In this document: piece after piece, positions 1-6,621 of the stretch
Layout of the letters: every line of letters starts with the position of its first letter
Position numbering within the stretch: the first letter of the stretch is position 1
Assembly: GCA_004296785.1 (NCBI GenBank)
Contig: SCVU01000097.1
Span: forward strand, 1 to 9,956
Origin: Planctomycetota bacterium
GTDB lineage: Bacteria; Planctomycetota; UBA1135; GCA-002686595
DNA: 9,956 nucleotides
Direction of reading: 5' to 3'
Position numbers and translations under genes: made by a program
The notes under the pieces: model-generated
Seen by the model: only the letters and a program-made list of their open reading frames with translations
Told to the model about the DNA's origin: nothing
The model's database searches: none

Positions 1-1502
1 TCAGCAGCCGCGCGGGGAGCGACGCGAACGACGGGCTCTCGCCGGAGCGGCCCAAGCGCACGCTCGCCGCGAGCAAGGCGCTACTGCGGCACGGCGCGCC
101 GGACTGGCTGCTGCTCGAGCGCGGCTGCGTGTGGCACGAGCCGCTCGGAGCGTGGAAGCACTCCGGGCGCTCGCCGGCCGAGCGGATGCTCGTGTCGACC
201 TACGGCGACTCGGCCGCTCGCCCGCTGCTCGAATCCGGCGGCGCGGACGGCGTGTGGACCGACGGCGGCGGCGGCACGCCCGCGACGATCGACTGCATCG
301 CGCTGGTCGGGCTGCACTTTCGCGCCGACGGCTACGCGGGCGGCGGTGATCAGGTCGGCGCGCGCCTGTTGCGACCGGGCTCGCACGTGCTGATCGAGGA
401 CTGCATGTTCGAGGCGTACGGCACGAACCTCGTGCTCCAGGCGGTCGACGGAAGACACGTCGACTTCCGGCTGCGCCGCTCGGTCGTCGTCGACGCCTAC
501 GCGGTGCACGGACGCGGCGCGCATCCGCAGGGACTGTACGCGTACGCGGTCGACGGACTGCTCGTCGAGGAGTGCCTGTTCGACCACAACGGCTGGCACG
601 CGAGCCTCGCCGGCGCGGGCGCCGACGTGTACAGCCACAACCTGTACATCGACAACGGCAACAGCGGCGTCGTCGTGCGCGGCAACATCATCGCCGCCGC
701 CGGCTCGCACGGACTGCAGCTGCGGGCGGGCGGGAGCGCGATCGGCAACCTGTTCGTGCGCAACCCGATCGCGCTCGCCGTCGGCGGCGGCAATCATCCC
801 GAAGCAGGCGGCGTGCGCGCCGACGTGCGCGACAACGCGATCCTCGACGGCACCGACATCGACGCCGAGCACCCGCGCGGCTGGGGCCTGTGGTTGGCGA
901 ACATCGCTTCGGGCGAGGTGCGCTCGAACATCGTCGCGCACGGCGCGCTCGGCCGCGGACCGCGCGCGCTCGTCCTCGACGGCGACCACGAGGGCGACGA
1001 GCGCAAGAGCATCGGAGTGCACGCGCTCCGGATCGAGCGCAACGTCTTCTTCGATTGGCGCGGCAGCGTGGTGCTCGAGGGCGATGCGCGCGCGCTGACC
1101 GGAATCGAACTCGTGCGCAACGACTTCCAGGAGCCGGTCGCGGACATCGCGCTGATCGAGCACGCGGATCCGACCGGCCTCTCTGGAGTGCGCGCGCGTG
1201 AGAACCGCCTGCGCGGACCGAGCGCGACGATCGAGCCGCGCGTACGCATCGGCGGCGCGGAGCTCTCGCTCGCGCTGTGGCGCCTGCGCGTCGGCGACGA
1301 CAGCTCGAACGGGGCCGGCGTCGCGTACCCGGATCCGCAGCGCGGCGTCGAGTCGCACGCTCGCGCGATCGGACGCGCCGGCACGCTCGCCGACTTCCTC
1401 GCGGGCGCGCGCGCGCAGTCGCGCGCGACCTGGAACCCAGACCTCACCGCCGCGGCGGTGAACCGGCACGTGCGGGCCGGATTCGGCCTGCACAGCGAGT
1501 GA
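1..1502 (+). CDS. Right-handed parallel beta-helix protein, copy A (5' end missing)
   Basis: The reading frame is open from position 3 and ends at TGA 1500-1502, so the gene enters from outside the window; the ATG at 129 is internal. The first visible residues (SSRAGSDANDGLSPERPKRT) match the Gly-Asp-Asn-Asp-Gly entry motif found about 70 residues into the downstream copy, so roughly 200 bp including the signal peptide lie upstream. The protein repeats short beta-strand turns such as LIEDCMFEAYGTN, LLVEECLFDHNGW, VVVRGNIIAAAGSHG and AIGNLFVRNPIAL, the pattern of parallel beta-helix (PbH1) repeats. The C-terminus carries the shared module ending in TWNPDLTAAAVNRHVRAGF. Such folds occur in polysaccharide lyases, epimerases and glycan-binding surface proteins; I cannot identify a catalytic site. 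Compared with copy B, Arg, Asp and Ala often replace Asn, Ser and Lys. Fold confidence is high, function unknown. Confidence 0.88.
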   Translation, partial: SSRAGSDANDGLSPERPKRTLAASKALLRHGAPDWLLLERGCVWHEPLGAWKHSGRSPAERMLVSTYGDSAARPLLESGGADGVWTDGGGGTPATIDCIALVGLHFRADGYAGGGDQVGARLLRPGSHVLIEDCMFEAYGTNLVLQAVDGRHVDFRLRRSVVVDAYAVHGRGAHPQGLYAYAVDGLLVEECLFDHNGWHASLAGAGADVYSHNLYIDNGNSGVVVRGNIIAAAGSHGLQLRAGGSAIGNLFVRNPIALAVGGGNHPEAGGVRADVRDNAILDGTDIDAEHPRGWGLWLANIASGEVRSNIVAHGALGRGPRALVLDGDHEGDERKSIGVHALRIERNVFFDWRGSVVLEGDARALTGIELVRNDFQEPVADIALIEHADPTGLSGVRARENRLRGPSATIEPRVRIGGAELSLALWRLRVGDDSSNGAGVAYPDPQRGVESHARAIGRAGTLADFLAGARAQSRATWNPDLTAAAVNRHVRAGFGLHSE

Positions 1503-1576
1503 GCGCGCCGCTCGCACCGATCGTGATCGCCCCCTTCGCCCCCCCGTCCGACTGATCGAAATCGGAGTCCGTCAGC
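1503..1576 (+). other. Short spacer between the two beta-helix genes
   Basis: These 74 bp separate the stop of copy A from the start of copy B. They contain two C runs (around 1529-1548) and the ribosome-binding site of copy B, but no convincing -35/-10 promoter and no hairpin followed by a T run. The short distance suggests the two copies are co-transcribed, although a promoter of a type I cannot recognise is possible. Confidence 0.5.
1564..1567 (+). promoter_or_regulatory. Shine-Dalgarno site of beta-helix copy B
   Basis: GGAG lies 9 nt before the ATG at 1577. It supports that start, which also yields a well-formed signal peptide. Confidence 0.7.
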
Positions 1577-3280
1577 ATGCCCAGAGTCTTCGTCGCCATC
1601 GTCCTGGCGACATCCGCTGCGACCGCGCAGAGTCCGGCGCACTTCGCCAGCGGCAGTACCTCGGCCGCACACACGTCGAGCCTGCAGTCCGCGCGAGGCG
1701 CGCTGCTCCCGGTCGTCGCGTCTTCGCCCGACGGGTGGACGACGTTCCAGGCCAGCGCGGACACGCGCATCGTGTACGTGAGCAGCAGCAGCGGCGACGA
1801 CGCGAACGACGGGCTCGCGCCCGCGCAGGCGAAGCGCACGCTCGCCGCCGCGAAGTCGCTGCTGCGCCACGGCTATCCCGATTGGATGCTGCTGCGGCGC
1901 GGCGACGTCTGGTACGAGGGTCTCGGACAGTGGAAGACTTCGGGGCGCTCGGTGAGCGAGCCGATGCTCGTCGCGACCTACGGCAGCGCAACGGCGCGGC
2001 CGCTGCTGCTGACCGGCGCGAGCGGCGGCGTGTGGACCGAGGGCGGCAGCCAGTCGCCGGCCACGATCGACAACCTCGCGCTGGTCGGTCTGCACCTGCG
2101 GCCCGCGGCGTTCTCGGGCTACGGCGACTGCGTCGGCGCGCGCATGCTGCAGCCCGGATCGCACTTCCTGATCGAGGACTGCAAGTTCGAGGGGTTCAGC
2201 ACGAACCTCGTGTTCCAGGGCTTCGGCGGCATCCACCACGACTTCATGCTGCGGCGCTCGGTGATCGTCGACGCGTTCAACGTCCACGGCAGCGGGGCGC
2301 ACCCGCAGGGACTGTACGCGTACGCGGTGCACGGACTGCGCATCGAGCAGTGCGTGTTCGACCACAACGGCTGGAACGCCGCGGTCGCGGGCGCCGAGCC
2401 CGACATGTTCAGCCACAACGTCTACATCGACAACGACAACACCGGCGTGTTCGTGCGCGGGAACATCATCGCGAACGCCGCGTCGCACGGCATGCAACTG
2501 CGCTGCGGCGGCACCGTGATCGACAACCTGTTCGTGCGCAACAGCATCGCGCTGAGCGTCGGCGGCGGCAACAACCCGGAGCCCGCCGGCGTGCTCGCGA
2601 ACGTGCTCGGCAACGTGATCCTCGACGGCAAGGACATCGACGCGAGCAACCCGCGCGGCTGGGGCGTGTGGCTGGCGAACATCGCGCAGGGCAACGTGCT
2701 GTTCAACGTGATCGCGAACAACACGCTGGGCAAGCAGCCGGCCTTCGTGACGCTCGACGGGAACCAGGTCGGCGACACGCACGCGAGCGTCGGCGTCCAC
2801 GACCTCTCGATCGGGTTGAACGTGATCCACAACTGGGGCGGGAGCATGGTCGTCGACGGGAATGCCGCGCAGATCAACGGCGTGCGGCTGTTCTCGACGG
2901 ACGTGCAGGACTCGGCCTACTCGTTCACGCTGCTCGAGCACATCGTGCCGAACAGCACGCTCGGCATCGACTCCTGGAGCAACCGGTTCTTCGCTTCGCA
3001 CGTGCCCGTCGGCAAGTGGGCGCAGCTCGGGACCACGCCGGCGCCCATCGGGGTCTGGATGGCTCAAGTCGGCGATTCGAGTTCGGTCGTGCAGCAGGCC
3101 GCATACAAGGATCCGACCCGCTCGCCGGCGAGCTACAACGCGACGCTCGGCGGAGCCGCGAGCCTCGACGCGTTCCTCGCCGCGGCGCGGCAGCAGTCGT
3201 TCACGAGCTGGAATCCGAGCTATCTGGCCGCGGCAGTCGACCACTACGTGCGGATCGGGTTCCTGCCGCTCGGGCACTGA
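1577..3280 (+). CDS. Secreted right-handed parallel beta-helix protein, copy B
   Basis: Complete protein of 567 residues. The start is supported by a GGAG ribosome-binding site and by a Sec signal peptide: MPR, then a hydrophobic stretch at residues 4-15, with a probable cleavage after ATA at residue 17, so the product is exported. A linker of about 45 residues leads to the entry motif VYVSSSSGDDANDG (67-80), common at the front of bacterial beta-helix proteins. Residues about 165-430 hold repeated strand-turn units (LIEDCKFEGFSTN, IEQCVFDHNGWNA, VFVRGNIIANAASHG, VIDNLFVRNSIAL, VLFNVIANNTLG). Residues about 505-565 form a conserved tail with YNATLGGAASLDAFLAAARQ and a final VDHYVRIGF. Asn is abundant in the coils, as in other beta-helices. 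No lyase or epimerase signature is evident, so substrate and activity are unknown; a role on an extracellular polysaccharide is inferred from the neighbouring genes. Confidence 0.93.
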   Translation: MPRVFVAIVLATSAATAQSPAHFASGSTSAAHTSSLQSARGALLPVVASSPDGWTTFQASADTRIVYVSSSSGDDANDGLAPAQAKRTLAAAKSLLRHGYPDWMLLRRGDVWYEGLGQWKTSGRSVSEPMLVATYGSATARPLLLTGASGGVWTEGGSQSPATIDNLALVGLHLRPAAFSGYGDCVGARMLQPGSHFLIEDCKFEGFSTNLVFQGFGGIHHDFMLRRSVIVDAFNVHGSGAHPQGLYAYAVHGLRIEQCVFDHNGWNAAVAGAEPDMFSHNVYIDNDNTGVFVRGNIIANAASHGMQLRCGGTVIDNLFVRNSIALSVGGGNNPEPAGVLANVLGNVILDGKDIDASNPRGWGVWLANIAQGNVLFNVIANNTLGKQPAFVTLDGNQVGDTHASVGVHDLSIGLNVIHNWGGSMVVDGNAAQINGVRLFSTDVQDSAYSFTLLEHIVPNSTLGIDSWSNRFFASHVPVGKWAQLGTTPAPIGVWMAQVGDSSSVVQQAAYKDPTRSPASYNATLGGAASLDAFLAAARQQSFTSWNPSYLAAAVDHYVRIGFLPLGH

Positions 3281-3285
3281 GCCCG
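3271..3285. terminator. Possible hairpin between convergent genes
   Basis: CGGGC (3271-3275) and GCCCG (3281-3285) form a five-pair all-GC stem with loop ACTGA, which contains the stop codon of beta-helix copy B. It sits at the junction of two convergent genes whose stops are only 15 bp apart. There is no T run on either side, so it is not a canonical intrinsic terminator, and a 5-bp stem is expected by chance in DNA this GC-rich. Confidence 0.25.
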
Positions 3286-3295
3286 GCGCAGGGCG

Positions 3296-4198
3296 CTACA
3301 ACTCCGGCTCGCGCGCGAGCATGCCGTGCTCGAGCAGGTAACCGACGCAGCCGGCCGACACCGCGCGCCGGTGCGCGCGGCAGCTCGGGTGCGCGAAGAC
3401 CTCCTCGGCGAGCTCATAGCTGCGCGCGAGACCGGCGTCGGCGTAGACGTCGGGATTCGTGTACTCGCGCCAGGTCGCGACGAGGTACGCGGCAAGGTAC
3501 GCGCGCACGCTCTCGAGCGTGCGGCTCGTCCAGTTCCGCGCGTGGCGCTCGAAGAGCTCGGCCGCGATCAGCCGTCCGAACGCGAGGTGGCGACCTTCCT
3601 CGAGGTGGTGCAGCAGATTGATGCGCCGCGCGATCGGCGCGAGGCGCGCGTCGTGCGCCATGCGCTGGTTGTGCACGTCGACGAGCTCCTCGAAGATCAA
3701 CACGCGCGCGAAGAACAGGAAGTCGTCCTCGCCGGGCGCGTAGTTGCGGCCGAAGTCGAGCTTGCGGTCGCCGTAGATCCCGTTCGCGTAGCGCCGGCAG
3801 AACCCGCCGAAGTACACGATGTGCTTGTTCTCCTCGTCGACCAGGTGCTGCAGGTACGGCGTGCAGATCTCGAGCACCGGATCCGCGGCCGCGTACATGC
3901 GCTTGGCCAGCCCTTCGATCAGCGCCCGCTCGCCGTTGACGTTGATGCTGTAGAAGTTGACGGCTTCGAGGAACGACAGCCGCGCGCGCGCGCGCTCGTC
4001 CATTCGCTCCCACGCCGGGGTGCCGTACAGCGAGATCAGCTCCGGGCTCGTGAACCACTGCCCGGGCTCGACGCGATCGGGCCACTCGAGCTCCTCGTAC
4101 GGATTGACGTAGCGGTTGCGCGAAGCGGCGCAAAGCTTCTGGAGCGTGTCGTCGAGCTGCGCGAGCCCCACGCCGCGCTGGCGCGTCAGCTCCGACAT
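3296..4198 (-). CDS. AurF-type (PF11583-like) diiron oxygenase
   Basis: 300-residue cytoplasmic protein with no signal peptide. It carries the carboxylate/histidine pattern of the AurF N-oxygenase family (p-aminobenzoate N-oxygenase AurF, CmlI): Glu90 in NVNGE, Glu123 and His126 in DEENKH, Glu170 in LIFEELVDVHNQ, and His197, Glu201, His204 in HHLEEGRH. The spacings ExxH, HxxxExxH and 27 residues between the fourth and fifth ligands agree with the seven AurF iron ligands as I remember them. Family members oxidise amines to hydroxylamines or nitro compounds using O2, but substrates vary widely. The start ATG follows GGGAG (4208-4212) by 9 nt and lies inside the end of the preceding glycosyltransferase gene (13-nt overlap), so translation is probably coupled. 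It is the last gene of the glycan operon. The family call is firm; the substrate is unknown. Another ferritin-like diiron hydroxylase is the main alternative. Confidence 0.85.
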   Translation of the reverse strand: MSELTRQRGVGLAQLDDTLQKLCAASRNRYVNPYEELEWPDRVEPGQWFTSPELISLYGTPAWERMDERARARLSFLEAVNFYSINVNGERALIEGLAKRMYAAADPVLEICTPYLQHLVDEENKHIVYFGGFCRRYANGIYGDRKLDFGRNYAPGEDDFLFFARVLIFEELVDVHNQRMAHDARLAPIARRINLLHHLEEGRHLAFGRLIAAELFERHARNWTSRTLESVRAYLAAYLVATWREYTNPDVYADAGLARSYELAEEVFAHPSCRAHRRAVSAGCVGYLLEHGMLAREPEL

Positions 4199-5295
4199 GC
4201 CCGCCCGCTCCCGACGAGTTCGTCGAGCACTCCGCGCAGCGCGACGCCGGCGGCCTCGTCGGAGCAGTGCTCCTGCGCGTGACGCGCCGCGTTGCGACCG
4301 AGATCCGCGCGCAGGTCGGCGTCCGCCCACAGGCGCTCGATCGCGTCGCGCAGCGCCGCGGCGCTGTGCGGTTCGACGAGCAGCCCCGTGCGCTCGTGCG
4401 CGACGTAGTCGACGCTGCCGCTGCAGCGCGTCGCGACCACCGCGCGCCCCATGCGCAGCGCCTCGACCAGCGTGACCTGTCCCGCGGCGGTCGCGGCGGC
4501 GCGGACCGGCACGACGTTGACGCGCGCGCGCTGCGCGAGCCGGCGGCACTCCGCGGCAGTCAGGCCGCGGCGCACTTCGACGTTCGCGGGGACGTCGAGC
4601 CCGGCCAGCGCGTGCGCGGCCGCCACGACGATCGTGCGCCGCCGCGATCCGCGCACCGCCTCGAAGAGCGTCGCGTAGTCGCGTTGCGCCGAGCCCATCG
4701 CGAGCACGAACGGATCGCGCTGCTCCTCGACTTCCTCGAGCGGGATCGCCGCGCGCTGCAGCGGCACGAAGCGGAAGCGCTCCTGCGGCAGCTCCAGCCA
4801 TTCGGCGTACAGCGCGACCTCCGCGCGCGAGTGCACGACGAAGCGGTCGACGCGCGCGAGCGCGAGGCGCGCGGCGGCGCGCTTGACCCCGCCGTAGAGC
4901 TGACCGAGGTTGAAGCACCACGCGACCACGAGACGCTGCGGCGCGCGCGCGCGTTGGCGCGCGCCGACGCTGAACGCGAGCTGCGGGAAGACCGTGATCA
5001 CGCCTTGCGCGTTCGCCGCCCAGGCCGTGCGTCCCTGGCTCCACGTGCCGAGCCAGTCCAGCCAGCCGGACGCGCGCTGCGCGCGTGCGTGCCACGACGG
5101 TCGCGGCGGGGCCGGGACCATCACGAACGAGTGCCGACCGCCGCGCACGAACGGCGTGAGCCAACGATCGCTCGCGGGATCGGCGGTGAACGGCGCCGCC
5201 ACCGCCCAACGCATCGGCGCGAGGCCGCGCTCGCCCGCCGGGCACGCGCTCGATGCCGGCCGCGGATCGATCGCGACGTGCGCGCCCGAAGGCAT
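4186..5295 (-). CDS. Family 4-like (GT-B) glycosyltransferase
   Basis: 369 residues, cytoplasmic or membrane-peripheral, no signal peptide. The C-terminal half is typical of GT-B retaining enzymes: FVLAMGSAQRDYATLFEAV (196-214), VNVVPVRAAATAAGQVTLVE (259-278), then EALRMGRAVVATRCSGSVDY (278-297) and the nucleotide-sugar end TGLLVEPHSAAALRDAIERL (303-322). The N-terminal half is much less conserved, as expected for the acceptor-binding side. The donor and acceptor sugars cannot be read from the sequence. The chosen start shares one base with the stop of the sugar-phosphate transferase (TGATG) and has GGAG 7 nt upstream. An internal ATG at 5214 (MRWAVAAPF) begins where homology-like sequence starts and is a possible alternative, but has no clear ribosome-binding site. 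The 3' end overlaps the oxygenase gene by 13 nt. It probably adds one sugar to the lipid-linked glycan primed by its upstream neighbour. Confidence 0.85.
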   Translation of the reverse strand: MPSGAHVAIDPRPASSACPAGERGLAPMRWAVAAPFTADPASDRWLTPFVRGGRHSFVMVPAPPRPSWHARAQRASGWLDWLGTWSQGRTAWAANAQGVITVFPQLAFSVGARQRARAPQRLVVAWCFNLGQLYGGVKRAAARLALARVDRFVVHSRAEVALYAEWLELPQERFRFVPLQRAAIPLEEVEEQRDPFVLAMGSAQRDYATLFEAVRGSRRRTIVVAAAHALAGLDVPANVEVRRGLTAAECRRLAQRARVNVVPVRAAATAAGQVTLVEALRMGRAVVATRCSGSVDYVAHERTGLLVEPHSAAALRDAIERLWADADLRADLGRNAARHAQEHCSDEAAGVALRGVLDELVGSGRACRS

Positions 5296-6569
5296 CAGTA
5301 GGCTCCGCGGCCCGAGAGCACCGCAGGCAGCGTCCGCAGGAGCAGCCACAGATCGGTGCCGAGGCGGCGCCGCGCGGCGTAGCGCATGTCCATGCGCATC
5401 CAATCGCGGAAGCCGATCTGGCTGCGACCGCTGACTTGCCAGATGCAGGTGATGCCGCCGGTCACGTCGAGGCGCCGCCGCTGCCAGCGCTCGTACGACG
5501 GCACCTCGTTGAGCGTCGGCGAGCGCGGCCCGACGAGCGACAGGTCGCCCTTCACGATGTTCCACAGCTGCGGCAACTCGTCGAGACTGAAGCGCCGCAG
5601 CCAGTGACCGACGCGCGTGATGCGCGGGTCGTTCTCGATCTTGAAGATCGGACCGCTCTGTTCGTTGCGCGCCTCGAGCTGTGCGCGACTCGCCTCGGCG
5701 TCGACGCGCATCGAGCGGAACTTGTAGAAGACGAACGGGCGCCCTCCGAGTCCGGCGCGCATCTGCCGGAACAACACCGGGCCCGGCGAGTCGAGCCGGA
5801 TCGCGAGCGCGACGACGGCGTACAGCGGCAGCAGCGCGAGCAGGATCGCGCAGGCGAGCAGCAGATCCAGCGCGCGCTTGCCGGCGGGCAGCGGCAGCGC
5901 GAGATGGCGCCACAGGTCCTCCATCGGCCAGCGCTCGAGCTTGCGCGGGCCCGCCCTGCCGGAGCGCTCCGGCTCCGAGCCGCGGTCGGCGCTCGCGCGC
6001 GCGCCGTCCGTTCGCTCGCCGGCGTTCGGCGTCGGCGCAGTGCCGCCGCGGGTCGGCGGCTCGACGGGCCGGCTCGACGGACCACCACGGTCCGGGCCGT
6101 CGACGCTCGGATAGACGTAGATGGTCGGCTCGACGCGGATCCCGAGCTTCGTCACGAGATCGTCGACCCAATCGGCGACGACGTTCGCGCCGTCGCAATC
6201 GGTGTCGCTGAGCAGCACTTCGATCCGCTGCTCGTCCAGGCGACCGACGAGATCCGTCGAGCGCAGGCGCTCGCGCAGCTCCAGCGCGAGCACGCCGAAC
6301 TGCTCCGCGCTGCCGTGCCGGCGCCGCAGGACGAGCAGGCTGAAGCTGCGCGTGCGGCGGTCGGCCAGCTCGCGCTCGCGCACGAGGAAGCGTTCGAACT
6401 CCTCCGCCGACAACACCTGCCGCGGCAGCGAACTCAGGTAGCGCGCGGTGCGCAGCAGGCGCGCCGGGAACGAGCCGGCCAGCCGCCCCGCTTCGCCGTG
6501 GGCGCGAAGGTCCGGCGTGGATTCGGCGAGCAACGGCGCTCGCTCCGAATGGGAATCGTCTGGACTCAT
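5295..6569 (-). CDS. Polyprenyl-phosphate sugar-1-phosphate transferase with degenerate GGDEF-like N-terminus
   Basis: 424 residues. The C-terminal 195 residues are a bacterial sugar transferase domain (PF02397, monotopic phosphoglycosyl transferase), which moves a sugar-1-phosphate from a nucleotide sugar to undecaprenyl phosphate and so starts glycan assembly. Visible landmarks: one membrane helix at 234-257 followed by SPGPVLFRQ, FYKFRSM (281-287), GPIFKIENDPRITRVG (306-321), FSLDELPQLWNIVKGDLSLV (327-346) with the catalytic Asp330-Glu331 pair, and GGITCIWQVSGRS (371-383). The usual GPRP reads GPRS. The N-terminus lacks the four-helix bundle of WcaJ/WbaP. Instead, residues about 74-153 resemble a GGDEF domain (RSTDLVGRLDEQRIEVLLSD) whose signature has decayed to DEQRI. 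A Pro/Gly/Arg/Ser-rich linker (155-212) joins the parts. The start has GGAG 8 nt upstream. Its place in the middle of the operon fits a priming enzyme; the sugar specificity is unknown. Confidence 0.95.
   Translation of the reverse strand: MSPDDSHSERAPLLAESTPDLRAHGEAGRLAGSFPARLLRTARYLSSLPRQVLSAEEFERFLVRERELADRRTRSFSLLVLRRRHGSAEQFGVLALELRERLRSTDLVGRLDEQRIEVLLSDTDCDGANVVADWVDDLVTKLGIRVEPTIYVYPSVDGPDRGGPSSRPVEPPTRGGTAPTPNAGERTDGARASADRGSEPERSGRAGPRKLERWPMEDLWRHLALPLPAGKRALDLLLACAILLALLPLYAVVALAIRLDSPGPVLFRQMRAGLGGRPFVFYKFRSMRVDAEASRAQLEARNEQSGPIFKIENDPRITRVGHWLRRFSLDELPQLWNIVKGDLSLVGPRSPTLNEVPSYERWQRRRLDVTGGITCIWQVSGRSQIGFRDWMRMDMRYAARRRLGTDLWLLLRTLPAVLSGRGAY
5303..5306 (-). promoter_or_regulatory. 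Shine-Dalgarno site deciding the glycosyltransferase start
   Basis: GGAG on the minus strand ends 7 nt before the ATG at 5295. It lies inside the last codons of the preceding gene and favours this start over the ATG at 5214. Confidence 0.6.
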
Positions 6570-6621
6570 GGGGTCGACTCCGCAGCTCGCAGCGCGTCGA
6601 CGGACATCGGGACGTGCGAGA
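6570..6621 (-). other. Only true gap inside the minus-strand operon
   Basis: 52 bp between a family 4 glycosyltransferase and the priming transferase. It holds the Shine-Dalgarno GGAG (6578-6581) of the latter and two copies of GTCGAC (6573-6578 and 6596-6601) that could pair across a 17-nt loop. No promoter or terminator is evident. Confidence 0.4.

Noticed and set aside
129..131. ATG at 129 as the start of beta-helix copy A
   Set aside because: The frame is open upstream to the window edge and that upstream part aligns with copy B, so the codon is internal.
794..3277. Open frame of more than 800 codons antisense to both beta-helix genes
   Set aside because: It is an artefact of high GC and scarce stop codons: the product is a low-complexity Arg/Ala/Val/Asp mixture without domains, while the opposite strand encodes a recognisable family in both copies.
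1735..3621. Plus-strand frame of about 630 codons overlapping beta-helix copy B and the oxygenase
   Set aside because: It is an out-of-frame shadow, very rich in Arg, and crosses two well-supported genes on opposite strands.
4945..4964. GC-alternating inverted repeat (8-bp stem, GTTG loop) and other CG runs such as 3981-3995
   Set aside because: These lie inside coding sequence, encode Arg/Ala runs and are expected in DNA of this composition; no separate role is supported.
5296..6198. N-terminal extension of the family 4-like glycosyltransferase to about 670 residues
   Set aside because: The extra part is an Arg-rich shadow of the priming transferase gene. The TGATG junction and Shine-Dalgarno site support the start at 5295.
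6566..6607. 13-codon frame MSVDALRAAESTP ending in an ATGA overlap with the priming transferase start
   Set aside because: A coupling leader peptide was considered, but there is no Shine-Dalgarno site before its ATG and such short frames are common by chance.
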